Assembly: GCA_002297665.1 (NCBI GenBank)
Contig: DBMS01000145.1
Span: 1-5,233 of the forward strand
Direction of reading: 5' to 3'
Length of the DNA: 5,233 nucleotides
From: Holophagaceae bacterium UBA692
GTDB lineage: Bacteria; Acidobacteriota; Holophagae; Holophagales; Holophagaceae
Position 1 is the stretch's first letter. Every line of letters begins with the position of its first letter. Position numbers and translations under genes: made by a program. This document shows positions 4,948 through 5,233 of the stretch, piece by piece. A model generated the notes under the pieces. That model did no database searches. It saw nothing but the letters and a program-made list of their open reading frames with translations, and had not been told where the DNA came from.

Positions 4948-5233
4948 ATGTCCATGGGCGCCTGCAGGTTCCGGAAAGCCTTCCACGGCGGCGGGAGGGC
5001 CCTCGTGGCCCTCCTGGCGGCCTCGCTTCTGCTCCACGCCGAGGACCGGAAGAAGGAGGAGCCCCGGGAGAAGCGGCCCGAACCCCGGCAGGAGCGCCAG
5101 GAGCGCAAGCCCGAGCCCCGCCAGGAGCGCAGGCCCGAGTTCCGGCCGGAACTCCGCCAGGAGCGCAGGCCGGAGGTGCGGCCCGAACCCCGTCCGGAGC
5201 GCAGGCCGGAAGTGCGGCCCGAACCCCGTCCGG
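4948..5233 (+). CDS. Exported Arg-Pro-Glu repeat protein, unknown function (3' end outside window)
   Basis: The open frame runs without a stop to the right edge (95 complete codons). Residues 1-31 look like a Sec signal peptide: a basic n-region with Arg and Lys (to about 17), a hydrophobic core ALVALLAASLLL (18-29), and a likely cut after HA31, giving a mature start at ED. Cys6 is not in a lipobox. From residue 34 the protein is almost wholly Arg, Glu, Pro, Lys and Gln. It settles into a four-residue rhythm, RPEx, arranged in twelve-residue units: ERRPEFRPELRQ, then ERRPEVRPEPRP twice. Such a tract should be disordered or extended with strong alternating charge. I recognise no domain. Possible roles such as a periplasmic spacer, a polyelectrolyte binder of surface or nucleic acid, or a stress chaperone-like protein are speculation; a folded domain may follow outside the window. 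The frame is supported by the start, signal peptide and in-frame repeats. Confidence 0.7.
   Translation, partial: MSMGACRFRKAFHGGGRALVALLAASLLLHAEDRKKEEPREKRPEPRQERQERKPEPRQERRPEFRPELRQERRPEVRPEPRPERRPEVRPEPRP
5125..5233 (+). repeat. Tandem 36-base coding repeat (at least three units)
   Basis: Units occupy 5125-5160, 5161-5196 and 5197-5232, and a fourth may begin at 5233. Units two and three differ at one base only (G at 5175 versus A at 5211), a synonymous GAG/GAA change; the first is more diverged, and shorter, looser copies precede it from about 5077. The near identity at the right edge points to recent duplication and likely length variation between strains. Confidence 0.85.

Noticed and set aside
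3861..5108. 415-residue minus-strand open frame under ahpC and ahpD
   Set aside because: It is antisense to two unmistakable genes and has no coherent protein features.
5125..5233. 36-base direct repeats as a CRISPR array
   Set aside because: The units are directly adjacent with no spacers, lie in frame within an open reading frame, and encode a regular RPE-type peptide.

Overview
The window is very GC-rich (roughly 70% by eye, with G or C in nearly every third codon position). It carries a compact peroxide-defence locus. No marker gene fixes the host. Base composition, the actinobacterial-style ahpC-ahpD pair and the terse promoters would fit a GC-rich Acidobacteriota bacterium (Holophaga/Geothrix-like) or another high-GC lineage; this is a guess from style, not proof.

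Layout, left to right. (1) Positions 1-41 look like the last codons of a plus-strand gene that ends convergently inside the tail of the next gene. (2) Three minus-strand genes follow, read right to left: oxyR (3714 to 2788), mntH (2664 to 1399) and a 12-helix MATE/MOP-like membrane transporter (1338 to 25). oxyR encodes a LysR-family peroxide sensor with both redox cysteines in the canonical context. mntH encodes an Nramp-family Mn(II) importer. (3) A 108-base AT-rich divergent intergenic region (3715-3822) contains a near-consensus OxyR tetramer operator (four ATAG/CTAT-type elements, each 7 bases apart) that overlaps the oxyR start codon. (4) On the plus strand, ahpC (3823-4350) and ahpD (4353-4874) form a tight two-gene operon for a peroxiredoxin and its CxxC thiol reductase partner. 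(5) After a GC-rich hairpin, a new promoter and ribosome-binding site precede a gene that runs off the right edge. It encodes a signal peptide followed by an Arg-Pro-Glu repeat tract built on near-identical 36-base units.

How it may work together: oxidised OxyR would activate ahpCD and control its own gene through the shared operator. AhpC would reduce peroxides and be recycled by AhpD; no ahpF is seen. MntH would bring in manganese, which protects iron enzymes under peroxide stress. A separate 21-base dyad in the mntH promoter region suggests an additional, probably metal-responsive, regulator. The transporter downstream of mntH and the RPE-repeat exported protein have no assignable function from sequence alone and are the least explained parts of the window.
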